Origin: Aquilaria yunnanensis
Taxonomy: Eukaryota; Streptophyta; Magnoliopsida; Malvales; Thymelaeaceae
DNA: 64,000 bases
Direction: 5' to 3'
NCBI GenBank assembly: GCA_039654915.1
Contig: CM077598.1
Span: 76,846,041 to 76,910,040, forward strand
Notes under the pieces: generated by a model
What the model saw: only the letters and a program-made list of their open reading frames with translations
What the model was told of the DNA's origin: nothing
Database searches by the model: none
Translations under genes and position numbers: made by a program
Shown: positions 20,990 to 33,963 of the stretch, one piece after another
Layout of the letters: each line of letters opens with the position of its first letter
Position numbering within the stretch: position 1 is the stretch's first letter

Positions 20990-23498
20990 TGACACGATCC
21001 CCGTGCCCCTGCCCGGGATACCCTGTGAGCGTTTGTCTCACGGTGGATTGTAATTGGCTAGCTGGTTATGTGTGTGGATTAAATCCAATGCTACTAGTTG
21101 ATTAACCTAGAAATGCAATATGTATGCACTTATGCTTTGACTTGGTTTATTAAAACCATAAAACATTTAATCATTTAGACATTTAGCCGGCTAGGTAAAA
21201 TTCTATATAAATAAATACAAAAGGCCAAAGCATATCAAAATCAACCTTTGAGTGATTAACTACACATACACCGCTCGTGAAAGCATTTATACATAAGTAA
21301 CTAATGCTCTCACCCAGAGAACAATCCCCTGAGTCAAGGACTCTTTATAACATAAATACTGGAGGCAAAATAAAGTACTGTATCAAAATACAAGACTTTG
21401 CTGAGATCTTTTACCCTAGCTCCCACTTTGGACTCCTGTCCCAGTGGCGAGTCTCACAAGTCCTGTGCCAAGTGCTACTAGGCTCTGCAGCCAAAGGAAG
21501 AAGCAAGTTAGTACCACAGCCTGACCAACAGACCAATTAAACACTTAAGCAGGCTAGAAACTTAAAGTTTCTCAACTACCGTACCTTTACAGACAAAAGG
21601 TACTACCGTGATAATCCTCAGTGATTATCCGGTCCTGCTACTCCAGACTCTGCATAACAAACAGGGAGTGAGAATTCAACATTCTCAGTAAGGGTCTTCG
21701 ATGTACCTGCAAGAAAAAGCTAGGACTCTGGCTGCGAGCTCACACAGCATGAGGGTACTAGTCATATATATATATACTAGGCCGGTAGACCTCTCCTCAA
21801 GTAGTCCTCTGTATCAGGCCAAGTGCAATCACTTAGCAACCTGACACATATACAGGCCAAGCGCCATCACTTAGCAACCTGACATATAGGCCAAGCGCTA
21901 TCACTTAGCAACCTATCATATGGCTCAAGGGCGAACCTTAGCAAGCCTCATTCAAACATAGAACCTCTCACCTAATTGTTATGCAGGGGAATTTATGATG
22001 GGACTTGTAGACTAGGCCGCAGGGCCTCTTTGATGTAAACTAGATGAACAAGGTTTCGCCTCGTGGCCTCGTGGCTCCGGCACGGCTAGGCCGACGAGGG
22101 TTCTAAACCTCTCACCTGAGCTATTGATAGCTAATTAAGTTCAATTGCAACATTTGTTTCCTTACTTGTTGCCTAAGCAACTTACTTACCTCAAACAGTT
22201 CAAGAAAACTCATACTTCCGGTGGGACTTTCGGAAGTTTCGGAGTACCATCGGGATCCTCGGACCCTTAGGCACGTTCCGAGCCTTCCGTAGTCTCGGTC
22301 GGGTCAACGCAGCAAAAAGTCAAACCCTCCATTTTTAGGTGTTGGCGCCGCGTCGCCAAAGGCAAAAAGGAATTGGCGACGCGTCGCCGACGAGCAGACG
22401 CTCTGTGAAGAAAAATTGAATTGGCGACGCGTCGCCAATTTTCGGGCCAATTGGCGCCGCGTCGCCAATTCTGCAGAAATGCAGAATTTGGCCGATTGCT
22501 GCTACGAACTTTGGCAACCAAATACATATAGCAAACATGCATCAAAAGTTACCAAATTTCATACACATGAAGTACATGTTGCAAGGAACAAAACCAACTA
22601 TCAAAGCCAAACTATGATGCATTAGAAGCATCAAACCAATCCTTCGAATTTAGCTAGTCCATCATAATTCCCAAAACGTTTCTTCATACCATACCCAAAA
22701 ATTACTCAACTTTCTCAATCCATTTCAATCCAAAAGCAATCCAACAACTTAAAAACACTTTCTCCCTTACCTTAACACCAAGAACAAGCAAGAATTCGAA
22801 CCCTTCCTCTTCCAAACAAGCTTCCAAAGTTCTACACAATTTCAAACCAAAACAAAGCTCTAAAACATCAAAAACACATCTTTCAACCAAAACCCAAGCT
22901 TCCAATCAACCAAATAACACGAATTCAATCAAGAACATAACTCATACCTCGTTCAAAAACAGGGGATGGAGAAAAACGCCCTTTCAAGCTTCAAAAACAT
23001 GGATTTAAGCTTGAAAATCACTTCTCCAAGCTTCTACACCCTTAATTGCGCCTCTTGACACCAAGATCACTTGATTCCAAGTTCAATTTGAGAGAGAAAT
23101 GAGTGAGGGAAGCTTAAGAACGTGTTAATGGCAGCTTCTCCCCCTCTTTCCCTTCTTAAACCCTCACTTAGCAACCAAGATCACCAAGGTTTCAAGTTAA
23201 GTGCAATTAGGTCCCCCATCTTTGTAACTTGACAATTCTTGATTAAATTCTTGTCTATTTGTTGAGTTTGAGTTAAGGTTAAAAGTTAAGTTCTAAAATT
23301 CATTTTAAAACACTCGGGACTCGTCCCGGCCACTCAGGGTGCAAAATTACCATTTTGCCCCTGAACTTAGTTCAGAGCTTTATTCTTGTCGGAACTTAGT
23401 GAACTTTGGCAAACTTCTTAATTCTTGCTAGGCAAACTTAAATTAAACTTCTAAACTAAATTCTAAAGTCCTTACCTCCCTCTAGAAGGGCCGTAACA
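20990..23498 (-). repeat. 5' LTR of element H (2,509 bp)
   Basis: Same length and, where compared, the same sequence as 13656-16164. On the minus strand it starts at 23498 and ends at 20990, beside the primer site. It should carry the promoter; I could not single out one certain TATA box. Confidence 0.95.
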
Positions 23499-24179
23499 CC
23501 CAGTGCCACACTCCTCATGGACAAAATCCTAAAGAGGCTAGAAAGGGTGGAAAGACAAGTAGCTCGGAAGCCCGTCTGGTCTAGCTTGTCAGAAACCTCC
23601 AACGGGGACGAATCACCGTTTACCCGAGCAGTAGTCGAAGCACCTATGCCGGGTGACTTTCAGGTGTCCCGTTTTAAAACCTACGATGGTCGAAGTGACC
23701 CCCAAGCTCACCTGACCAAATACAGGCACAGCATGGTATTGCACGGTGCTGATGATGCCACTCAGTGCAAATGCTTTGAGGTCACCCTTGCTGGACCAGC
23801 AATGACATGGTACAACTCCTTAGCCCCCGGAACCATCATGGAATTCCAAGAGTTGTCTACCACCTACACACAGCAATTCATCGGAAGCAGGCCAATGGCA
23901 AAGATGCCAGTTCAAATGTTCGACATCGCACAGAAGAATGGAGAAACTATTCTTGACTACGTCCAAAGGTTCAACCGAGAAGCCCTGAACGTTCCGGACT
24001 TTAGGCTAGAAATACACATCCTCGCCATGATACGGGGACTTCAGAGAGACTCACAGTTGTTCTACAAATTCTCTAAAGACCCCTTAGACACCCTCAGTGA
24101 GTTTTACTGAAAGGCTGAGCAACATATGACTGCTGAATAGCTAAGGATCGGAGGCCCAAAGCACGACCATATTCGTACC
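23499..24179 (+). pseudogene. gag remnant of element I
   Basis: Plus-strand frame carrying the Gag fold: DKILKRLERVERQVARKPVW, FEVTLAGPAMTWYNSLAPGT, TQQFIGSRPMAKMPVQMFDI. MFDIAQKNGETILDY is open here, unlike in A, B and E. A TGA after LSEFY (24108-24110) and a TAG further on break it, and a solo LTR then interrupts it at 24180. The first five bases are the right copy of H's target duplication. Confidence 0.88.
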
Positions 24180-25060
24180 TGATAGCCAAAGGCTATCGCC
24201 TCTATCAGGCCGAACTCCATGCCACAAAAATGGCCAGAAGAGACTGGCGATACCCGAGTGAAAATGAGATCATACACCTCGGGAGATAGCCGAAGAGCTC
24301 CGAGCTCGGCACGCCAGGAAACTTGAGGATACTACTAGCCACCCCGAGGTTGCAAACAGATCACCTTCGGAAAAGAGGCACCAGCTATTGCGGGCCGAAC
24401 ATGATCTCCCCGGAGGCGGAACTCCTTGAAGCTGGGAACCCCCGAACTGGGTGCGTGTTTCCCGAAGAGGCACCGTCCGTACCAAAGGATGACCTCGCCC
24501 AGGGACCTCGGGAGTACGGCAGGAGCATTTAAGGAAGCATTTAAGGAAGCCTCTGACATGTCCTTTCACAGACGTCATAAAGCCGCCTCAATAGGCGCTC
24601 TGGCACACTGACGTCATCAAAATCACATCATGGCCCATCTCAGCACAAGGCTCAAGGCAACCTGCTACCAGCTATCTGTCCCCTACTCCCAGAAACTCAG
24701 GGAACATCCGACCGAACACGTGTCATGATCTGAACGGGCTAGGCACTCCTATAAATACCAGGAAATAAATACTTGGCAGGAGGTTGGTTGGCAAAAGGTC
24801 TGACTCCCAGACTCTGAGAAAATCACCAGGCAAGACTCTCCAGCCCTTTGTGCTACTTCCTCTCCCTTTTTCTCAGCCATCACTGACTTGGGCGTCGGAG
24901 GCTCCCCCCCCCGGAAAAACACTCCGGGGGCCTCCTAACCCCATTTTTTCTGAGCATCTCAGGTACTCTCCCTTGGGAGCACCATCCTCCAGGCATTCTT
25001 CCTCCTAGAAGTCTCTCCAACAGTCACCATGACTCTAAACGATGAGGCCCCAGGCCATCA
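24180..25060 (+). mobile_element. Solo LTR of the A/B/E Tat family (881 bp)
   Basis: Starts TGATAGCCAAAGGCTATCGCC and ends GGCCCCAGGCCATCA, flanked by perfect GTACC direct repeats (24175-24179 and 25061-25065). It has no internal region, so it is what remains after recombination between the two LTRs of one element. It contains ACACGTGT, then CTATAAATACC, and the in-frame ATG ACT CTA AAC that would begin gag. Gag of element I continues directly on both sides. Confidence 0.95.
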
Positions 25061-28000
25061 GTACCGAGGGGTCGAGCCAACAAACTCGCTACCCAACCGA
25101 ATCAGGGGGACGACCTCGGAAGCTTAGAGGAAAGAAACCGGTGACTTTTACTCCCGTAAACACCACAAGGACAAACATCCTCATGGCCATGGAAAGGCAA
25201 GGAACTCAAATTCAACGTCCAAAGGCCATGACCTCGGACAACAAAAAAAAGATGAAAAAGTTTTGCCAGTTCTATCGGGACCATGGGCATGATACCGAGG
25301 ATTGCTTGCAGCTGAGGAAGTACATAAAGTCCCTGATAAAGCAGGGCCAACTTCGGCGTTACCTGCGAATGCCCTCCCCAAATGGGAAAAGGGAAGAAGG
25401 GAAAGGAGATGACGAGGAATATGACTCCAACAGACGCCGGAACCGAAGTCCCAGAAGACATCTGCCACCTCCGGTAGGAGTAATACAGATGATCACCACA
25501 GGACTGGCATTGATAGAAAGGAAAAGAAAAGCCAAGGACACCTCAGTGATGGAATACGGAAACCCCTCAAAAAAGCTTGTTCGAAAAGATGGGTCTACCA
25601 TAATATTCCTTCATGACGATCCACTATTGGTCATGGCAAGGATAGGGAGTTGGGACGTCAAGAGAGTACTGCTTGATGATGGTTCTAATGCTGACGTCTT
25701 GTTCTCTCATCTACTACTGAGTTTGGGTATCTCAAGGACCGACCTCAAGCCCATCACTTCTCCTACTTTCAAAGTGGGACCGTCTGAACTCCCCGTCCTC
25801 AGATGGATTGATCTTCCCCTGATGTTAAGAGGAATTTCACTAAAGAACAAAGATGAGCTCTTCGCCTCCACAATGACAAGGTTCATCGTCATAGATGCCC
25901 CTTCCTCATATAACGCCATCCTTGGGAGGCAAACGCAAGGAAACCTCCACATCTGCCCGGATGTGAAATACTTGACTGTCACCTTCGCCAGAAAGGATGG
26001 AGATGCTGAGATCTTCATCGGCCAGGGCGAGGAGAGGAAAGTATTCGTCAAAGTTAGAAGGGCCCCGGCAACAAACTGTGCATAGACTACGGGAGCGAAG
26101 ATCAGACTCGCAGGGGAGCCAAAGGGAGAAGGAAAAGAAGATTCCAAGAAAATAGAAACGGAAGATATAAAACTTGTCCCAGGCCGAAATACCCGAATAG
26201 GGAAGAAATTGGCTGAAGGTGACAAGGAAAAACTTGTATCTTTCCTGTTAATGAATAAAGATCTATTTGCCTACTCACTGAAGAACATGCCTGGGGTAGA
26301 CCCTCACATAATTCAACATAGCCTTAAAGTACGCCCAGAAGCAAAGCCTGTCCATCAAAAAAAGTGAAGCCTCTCGGCGCACAAAAACAACTTCATCAAA
26401 ACCGAAGTCCAGCACTTAATAGATGCAGGTGTAATTAGGGAAATCAAATACCCCGAATGGCTTAGTAATGTGGTTATCGGCACAAAAGAAGGGAGTGACA
26501 AGCACTGAATGTGCATCTACTACCGAAACATGAATGACTCTTGCCCTAAGGATTCGTATCCTCTACCGCCAATAGACTAGTTGGTGGACTCGATTGCTGA
26601 GTATGGTCTCCTGAGTTTCCTCGATGCCTTCAGTAGGTATCACCAAATCAGGATGGACCCCGAAGACGACGAAAAAACCACCTTCATCACCAAAGTTGGT
26701 ACATATTACTACATCAGAATGCCCTTTGGGCTTAAAAAAGCAGGAGCCACCAACCAGAGGCTAATGAACAAGGTCTTTAATGCCCAAATAGGGAGGAACA
26801 TGGAAGTCTATGTCGATGATATGATAGTTAAGAGCAAAGTGCCTGGCAGTCAAATCACAGACTTGGAGGAAACTTTCCGCCAACTGAGAACCTTCGGAAT
26901 CCACCTCAATCCCGAAAAATACACCTTCGGCATAAGCGCGGGTAAGTTCATCCAATTTATGGTGTCAGAAAGGGTATCGACGCCAATCAGGAACAGGTCA
27001 AGGCGCTACTCGGATTCCGGACTCCTACCACAAATGAAGGATGTGCAAAGGCTCACAAGGAGAATAATGTCTCCTAGCAGGTTTATCTCCAGATATGGGG
27101 ATCGATGTCGACCATTCTTTAAGGTCCTCACCAAGGCAGCAAAAAATGGTGGTGACCTCGGAAATGATATGCACCCTTGGAACGAAGATTGCCAAAAGGC
27201 CTGGGAAGAGTTTAAGGTCTACCTGACTCGTCTACCTACACTTTGGTAGCCACGGGAGGGGGAACCCCTTATACTATATCTCACAGTCACAGAAAAGGCA
27301 CTAAGTTTGGTTCTTGTGAAGGAAGAGGGGGTGGAACAATGGCCAGTATACTATGTGAGCAAGTCCTTGCATGGCGCCGAAGTCAGGTACCCCTATTACA
27401 AAAATCTATTTACGCCCTGGTGCTTGCAAGCAGAAGACTACATCCATATTTCCAAGCCCATCCCATTATTGTCTGAAGTAACCTACCTCTTCGGGATATC
27501 ATGAAGAGGGTAGACCACTTGGGAAGGCTTCCCAAGTGGTGCATAAAGCTCGGCAAATATGATATCGCCTATGAACCGAGGAAGGCAATAAAAGCTCAAG
27601 CTTTAGCGGATTTCATTGTTGAAGTACCCATCACCGAAGATGGACAATCAGACCTTGGCCAGTGTGAACCAGAGTGAACTCTGTTTGTAGATGGGGCCTC
27701 TAGCTCTGAGCACTAGGGAGCTGGAGTAATCTTTCGCGGCCCTAAGGGTATGGAGGTCATGAAAGCCATCAAATTCGAGTTTAACGTCACCAACAATATG
27801 GCAGAGTATGAAGCTCTCATAGCAGGGTTACGCCTCGCTAGAAAAATTGGTGTAAGAAACCTGAAGTCCTAAATCGATTCTCAGCTAGTGGTCCGGCAGA
27901 TGGCAGGGGACTATAGTGCGAAGGACCCAACTTTGGTAAAATATCACGAGCTAGTATCAAAACTCATTCAAGGGTTCGACGCAGTGCACATTGAGAACGT

Positions 28001-29346
28001 ACCTCGCCGAGAAAATGCTGAAGCAAATAGTCTGGCCAAATCAAGAAAGTCCACTGAGGTATTGAGCCACCCGAGCATAGCAATAATTAGCATAGCACCC
28101 CCGAAAAAGCATGGAAAAGTTCTATAAAGTGGTATCTTATGACCTTGGAGCTTCCCGATGACCCTCGTGAAGTGGCAAAAGTGCAAAGACACTCTGGATG
28201 AAATTTCCTAATTGGGGAAGAATTGTATCGATAGGGGTATGCAAGTCCACTACAAAGGTGTGTCGGCAAAGAGGACACCAGGACAGTTCTCGAAGAAGTC
28301 CACGAGGGGGCTTGTTGTTCCCACATCGGAACTGATGCCTTGGCATGAGTAATACTCCGTGAGGGGTACTTCTGGCCCACCTTAAGAAAGGACGTGAGGC
28401 AGTTTGTCCAGAAATGTGATAATTGCTAAAGACACGCCAATGTCTAGAGGTTTCCGTCGGAATTGATAACCTCGGTCAACTACCCCTGTCCCTTTGCAGT
28501 ATGGGTCATTGGCCTCATTGGGCCACTCCTGACAGCACCTAGAGGAGTGAAGTTCTACGTGGTTGTAGTGGATTACTTCACTTAGTGGATCGAGGCAGAG
28601 CCCCTGGCAACCATTTCGGCAAAGGACATACAAAAATTCATCTGGAAGAGCAGTGTATGCAGATTTGGCATACCAAGGGTGATAGTGGCCGCAATGGTTC
28701 CCAGTTTATTAACAAGGCATTCTAAGAATTCATCACCGACCTTGGGATAAAAATGCACTTTGCCCCGGTAGCTCATCCTCAGATCAACGGACAAGTAGAG
28801 GTATCTAACAGAACCATAAAAGATGGTCTAAAAAAGAAATTGGGCGAAGCAAAGGAAAAATGGCCAGGGGAACTTCCTAGTGTGCTATGGAGCTATCGGA
28901 CAACACCCTGAAGGGCCACGGGTGAGACACCTTTCTCACTCATCTTCGGCACAGAGGCCATTATTCTTGTTGAGGTAGTCCAGCCATCAGTCAGGGTACT
29001 AGTGTTCGACGAGGAAGGGAATGACCTCGGATTAAGGACTAAGCTCGACCTAATTGACGAACACAGAGAAGTGGCTGAACTTAGAAGAAAAGCCTTTTAG
29101 CAAATGATGACCACAACTATGAACCTGCGCGTTAGGCAAAAAGGAATAAGGAAGGGAGACCTTGTTTTCCGTAAGGCCGAGTTCGAACCCCGTAGGCTGT
29201 CCCACGGGGTACTTCGGGCAAACTCGGAAGGGCCTTACTTAGTCCTTGAAGAGGTTCAAAATGGAGTCTATAAGCTTGGTGATACTGAAGGTGGAGAGCT
29301 GAAGAATAAATGGCACTCAGACGCCTTGAAGAAATTCTACACTTAG
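25061..29346 (+). pseudogene. pol (and end of gag) of element I, with many stops
   Basis: Open to 26085: zinc-knuckle-like FCQFYRDHGHDTEDC and protease LLDDGSNADVLFSH. Then degraded: RT (CIYYRNMND; YVDDMIVKSK near 26,815), first RNase H (YYVSKSLHGAEVRYP near 27,350), second RNase H (VDGASS near 27,690; NVTNNMAEYEAL near 27,800), and integrase (zinc region near 28,320-28,440; NGSQF-type block altered near 28,695; GQVEVSNR near 28,800). The frame ends WHSDALKKFYT at 29346. Stops and small indels are spread through it, so it is non-functional. Confidence 0.88.
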
Positions 29347-29787
29347 AATTTTGATAAGAAATTGTAAAAGTTAGAAATTTTTTCTAAGTACAGACAATTT
29401 TCAGGAAAATCACTCCACCCAATAGTTCTCGCCGAACAAAGTTCAAGTACGTACTTGTGAAAATCACGTATTCCTTCTGAAGTTGTTTAGGTCATTTTCC
29501 CAAAAAAGTGTGTCCACCAAATACGGTTGATGAAAACCGGCCAAACCTTACCAAGGGTTATTCGCCAAAAGTTAGCGTTTCCCCGAAGACGGTCGACAAA
29601 AAGAGCAAAAAATATCTTCCCAAGGGCCCTAGACCGAAAGTGGTCGAAACAACTCTTGGAAACAAAGATTATTGCTCAAGGACTTCGAAAGGAAAAATGT
29701 CATTGAAAAGGCCTTATTACAAGGAGGGGATTACAAGAAGAAGATTACAAAGAAAAAGAAGAAGACAAAGTAAAAGCCCTAAAACAT
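29347..29787 (+). other. Noncoding 3' region of element I
   Basis: AT-rich sequence after pol that corresponds to the short-repeat array of element A. Only weak, degenerate traces of the TTGAGC...CTTCGGG core remain (near 29,670). A 108-codon ORF here has no resemblance to the conserved proteins and is not supported. Confidence 0.6.
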
Positions 29788-31089
29788 CTAAGGGACCCCA
29801 GCGTCATGAGATGCTCCATCCCCAGTGTCCTTAGCCGCCGCCTTCGGTGCTGGAGGAGGGGCAAATGGCAGGTTGAGGAGCTCAATCTTTGACCAGGTCC
29901 AGTGAGGCCCCTCGGGCATGTTCAGGGCACCTAGGAGGGAATTGTCAAGGTCTGGATATTTCTCCAAAACTTGGTGTCAAGCTAGACAAAAGCCATCTTG
30001 AAAGCCAACCTTGGTCACCTGGTTAGCCTTGTCTAACTCAACAGACAAGTCTTCCACCTCATTTTGCAAATCGGCGACCTCCTTCTCCAGCTTCTTCATC
30101 TTCTTCTTCTTCTTCGTCTCCTTTTTCAGGCCCTCGACCTCGACCTGAAGTTTAGCGTTGTCAGCAAGGGCCTTCACCAGGAGAGAGAAATCATCCTCTT
30201 TCTCCTTTCGATAGGCCTCATTAGCCAAGGTCAGACTCACAACCTTCATGCCGAGGTCAGGCATCTTCTGGGAAAAATCCTTCAAGAGCTCCTCTTGGCC
30301 CTTCAAGAGTTCCTCCCAGAGTTTGGCAACCTCCTCCTTGGTTATTCTATTCAACTCAGCATTCTTAACGACCGAGTTAGCGCAGAACACCTTAGCCTTC
30401 TCCAGAAAATCTTCGGCCCAAGCACAGACCGAAGATTGTTTTGCATCCCAGTCGGTGACAGCTCGGATATGGCTGTTGAAATCCTCAAACCTCACTGCCA
30501 ACGCAGGAGTTAACAACTTCTTAGGATCAACGACGTCCGTCTCCAGCTTTCCCCAAGCCCACCAAGTCGGTATATGCGACCATGCCTCCGCCATTTTCAG
30601 GAAGAAGAACTTCTTTTGCCACCCTTGCCAACTATCTTTAGTGCCGAAGGTGAACATGTATTTTTTGCTACCAGATCGCTGAGGTAGCATGAAATAGAAG
30701 CCACCATTCAGGATCGGATAGAGCTTGTAGTACTGCATGAACATGATAAAGTGGGGTTCTATTTTGAAAACCCCACACATGTAGAGAAAAGCTTCGAAGT
30801 AATAGTAAGAGTTGGGCGGAAGCTGATTCATGGCTATGCCATGGAATTGGCAAAAGTCACAAATCATCTTCGGTAGAGGAAACTGAAGTCCGGCCTTCAG
30901 TTGGGCCTGAAAAATGGTAACCTCCTCACTCTTGTTCATAAAGCTGAAACGACCGGGATGAGGTAGTCTGGTGGTGGCATAAAAGGGAAGAAAGAACTTG
31001 GTTATCCACTTCACTAATTTTTCCGAAGTGGAGCAACAAGGTTGAGACATGAGAGGTTGCCAGCTTTCAGGAATCGCTTGGACAGACAT
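29788..31089 (-). pseudogene. Antisense gene of element I, single-exon shortened form
   Basis: From ATG 31089 (MSVQAIPESWQPLMSQPCC) through the conserved N-terminal domain (FHGIAMNQLPPNSYY, GVFKIEPHF, GGFYFMLP, SGSKKYMFTF), the frame passes directly into the coiled-coil part and the C-terminal tail (KVGFQDGFCLA). The end of exon 1, exons 2 and 3, and all introns of the other copies are missing. One TGA at 29977-29979 interrupts the tail; the same frame is then open to a stop at 29788-29790. It is either an internal deletion or a copy reintegrated from a differently spliced RNA. Confidence 0.8.
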
Positions 31090-31777
31090 GAGGGGGACAG
31101 GAGAATACATGTTTGGCAAAAGAAAATGACTTCAGAAAAAAGAATCAAGGGACTTCGGGGACTAGAAAAAAGAGAAACTGAAGAGACTGAAGGACCTACG
31201 GAAGGAAAACCCACCAAAATGTTTGCCAAAGTCGGGATTAGAAGACACCGTCGTAAATGTTACCGGAAGCTCCATCATTAGTATCGCCGCAAAAGAGAGG
31301 GAAGAGCTCAAAAATAGATGAGAGCAAGGCAGAAGCAAAAGAGAGCAAGCGAGGGTTATGACGGAAGGAAGGTTTATATAGACCGAAGAAGGGTAGCCGA
31401 ATCATCGTCTTAACTGCTCTGCGAAGCCAAACCATCGTCATAATTACTTCTCAAAGGTGAAAAGACGCGGCTGGCGTAACCGGCGTGAGCACCCCCAATC
31501 ATCGCATGCCACGTGTCATCCAATTCGAGAAATGAGGACACGCTTTCTGACACAATGAAAACCCAGGCACGCTTATCCAACTGACACTCCCGGTTACGAG
31601 ACGCGACGGTCCACTGACCTGCAGCTGGAAAAGTAAAAATGAAGAGACTATGCACCTCAAGAACACCAAGGGACTGACCAAAGGACAAGCAGTGACATCC
31701 CACCCTGAGTCTTGAAAGGTGTCCCCAGAAAGTCTACAAGCTGAAGTATCCACTTTGACTTTTCGGGGGGGGGCATT
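31090..31777 (-). promoter_or_regulatory. Promoter region of antisense gene, and polypurine tract, in element I
   Basis: On the minus strand a TATA box, TCTATATAAACC, lies at 31382-31371, about 285 bp before the ATG, followed by a conserved block (TTCCGTCATAA) seen also in A and C. On the plus strand a run of nine G at 31765-31773 and the spacer CATT precede the 3' LTR: the polypurine tract. Confidence 0.7.
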
Positions 31778-32621
31778 TGATAGCTGAAGTGCTATCGCCC
31801 TTTAAACCTATAAGCTCGGGCAAAGTGGCACACTCGGAAAGTCGAGCGTCACCTACAAAGAGTACAAGCACCAACCTCAGAGAAAGGAAGTCTGACGCCT
31901 TGGACAGCCGACCTCGGTATTCCACCAACGCCCCCAGGAATGATAGTACCAACCTCGGGAACATGGTGCATCGCTCCCACGGCAAGGCAACCAAACCAGC
32001 CTCGGAGGAGAAAGACCCGCCACCTACGGTAGGAGAGAACGTGCCCGAAGGGGGAGCTTTAGTGCCAAGGGGACTCCTGGATTACTGAGATGACTTCGAA
32101 AAAAAGGGCCCTAATCCGAAGAGCTCCCTTCTATCGAAGGAACCTCGAGTGTACAGCAGAAACAATTAAGGAGCCTCTGACATGTCGCCCTCGTATGCAA
32201 CACGCCACCCTCAAATGTGCTCTAGCATGCCGCCACTCCGCACGTCCTGTCACACAGGCCTACTTTGGTCTTGGCCCCTGACCCCATGCCCAAGGGTACA
32301 GGTTACATCCAACCGAACACGTGTCATAATCTGAACGGGTCACATCCTCCTATATATATTAAGGAAGTGGCCTCAATAAGGGGGACGGACGCTCAAAAAA
32401 GGGAATAATTTCTCTGCCCCCTACTTACCTTTCATCTTCAAACACTGACTTGGGCGTCGGAGGCTCCTCCCCGAAAAAATACTCCGAGGACCTCCTAACC
32501 TTTATTCTTTGAGTGTTTTAGGTGGTCTCCCCTAGGAAATCTTCCCTCCGGACGTTCCTCCCTCACCGGAAGTCCCTTTTAGTCTCACCATGTCATACAG
32601 TGAAGATGCTGATGGGCATCA
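31778..32621 (+). repeat. 3' LTR of element I (844 bp)
   Basis: Starts TGATAGCTGAAGTGCTATC and ends GATGGGCATCA. It has ACACGTGTCATAATCTGAACGGG followed by a TATATATATT box near 32,350. ATG TCA TAC AGT near the end is in the position where other copies begin gag. It is clearly diverged from the LTRs of A and of C. Confidence 0.88.
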
Positions 32622-33958
32622 TCTTTCATGTTCTAATGAAGACTGTGAATATACCAAAAGGTCATTGATGAATACTTCAACAAACTGATCCAAAAATGGT
32701 TTAAAGATCCGATTCATAGCTTCCATGAATACTGCTGGAGCATTTGTTACATCGAAAGGCATAACTGTATATTCATAGTGTCCATACCTTGTCCTAAAGG
32801 CATTTTTTGGGATATCTTCCTCCTTAACTCTGTTTTGAAAGTATCCAGATCAGAGGTCAATCCTAGAAAACACTTTCACTCCCTTAAGCTTGTCAAACAG
32901 ATCATCAATTCTAGGAAGTGGATACTTATTCTTGATTGTTACTACATTCAACTTTCTATAGTCGATGCACAATCTAAAAGTTCCATCCTTTTTCTTCACA
33001 AACAACACCGGAGCTCCCTACGGTGATACACTAGGCCTTATAAAGCCTTTCTCTAGTAGTTCCTCTAACTGCTTCTTTAGCTCATCCATCTTAGGAGCTG
33101 ACACCCTATAAGTTGGTATTGAAATAGGTTCAACCTAGGGTTGAAGATGAATTGCAAACTCAGTATGCCTCTTGGGTGGTAACCCAGGCAATTCTATTAG
33201 AAACACTTCAGGAAACTGATTGGCTATAGGAATCTTCCCAAGTTCCTCATCTATGGCCACCTCATTCAATGAATAATACTATTCTTCACCAATTATGGGG
33301 ATGGTATCCATGAGTCTAAGATGTAAACTTTTAGCACTAGATGCTAATCCTCTTGTGCAAGTCACTCTAGCTCCCTGAGCATCAGTAATGTCGACTGAGT
33401 GATTCGCACAATCGATTTCTGCCTTATGCTAACTTAGCCAATCCATTCCCAACACTAGGTCATAAGACCTCAATTCTATCACCCATTACTCACAACAGAT
33501 ATCATGGTCACCGAACAACAACGGATACCTAGTAACCACTTCATTGGTCACAATAAAACTCCTCCCTACAGTTTTGATTAGTCTTAACTCACCAAAGATT
33601 TCTCGTCGTAATTTAAACTTATCTACCAAGGCAGATGATATTACTAAAAGAGTAGCTCCTGTATCAAAAAGCACTCTAACACAACCATTCTGAAAAGTAA
33701 AATTACCTCGAACGGTGGCTAGTTCTTTGGTCACCTGAATCACTAAGGTGAAAACCCTCGGCTCAACTGCTACTGTGGCTACACCAGGTTGATTTCCTGT
33801 GGTAGAGGGTGCAGGGGGTAAATTCCTGGGTGGACATGGCAAAGGTCAAGCCCTTGGGTAGTCTCTCACCAAATGTCCTTTCTGACCATAGATATTGCAA
33901 ATATCAGTCCCCAAAGTACATGGTCTTCCACCATGAAACCGTCTACACTTAGGACATA
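32622..33958 (-). pseudogene. Chromovirus J, RT to protease remnant
   Basis: The minus strand aligns along its length to pol of element H: RT near 32,640-33,120, and protease at 33842-33486 with [19 protein letters not shown] and ELRLIKTVGRSFIVTNE. There are several stops and substitutions (for example a TAG in the spacer near 33,140). J is the host into which element I inserted at 32621; it is an old relative of H. Confidence 0.88.
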
Positions 33959-33963
33959 AGCTC

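Larger units (their letters stand above)
13656..23498 (-). mobile_element. Complete chromovirus H (Tekay/Del-like Ty3/gypsy), 9,843 bp
   Basis: Two 2,509-bp LTRs (13656-16164 and 20990-23498), direct repeats CCCAG at 13651-13655 and 23499-23503, an initiator-Met-type primer site, a polypurine tract and one uninterrupted 1,580-codon gag-pol ORF on the minus strand. I found no difference between the LTRs in the stretches compared; all landmarks are offset by exactly 7,334 bp. It therefore looks recently inserted and possibly autonomous. Long LTRs, this primer and a chromodomain suit the Tekay/Del branch of chromoviruses; the branch is my inference from motifs. Confidence 0.96.
13578..32621 (+). 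mobile_element. Old Tat-lineage element I, interrupted by F, H and a solo LTR
   Basis: Own sequence: 13578-13655, 23499-24179 and 25061-32621. It has a gag remnant, pol with many stops, an antisense gene on the minus strand, a nine-G polypurine tract and a 3' LTR (31778-32621). The 5' LTR must lie left of the window, beyond F. It is inserted in element J within the RT region. Proteins are the most diverged of the Tat copies here, and stops are scattered over all of pol, so it is the oldest Tat element whose parts can be followed. Confidence 0.85.

Noticed and set aside
29508..29834. 108-codon plus-strand ORF rich in K and P
   Set aside because: It overlaps the end of the antisense gene of I on the opposite strand and has no relative in A or C.
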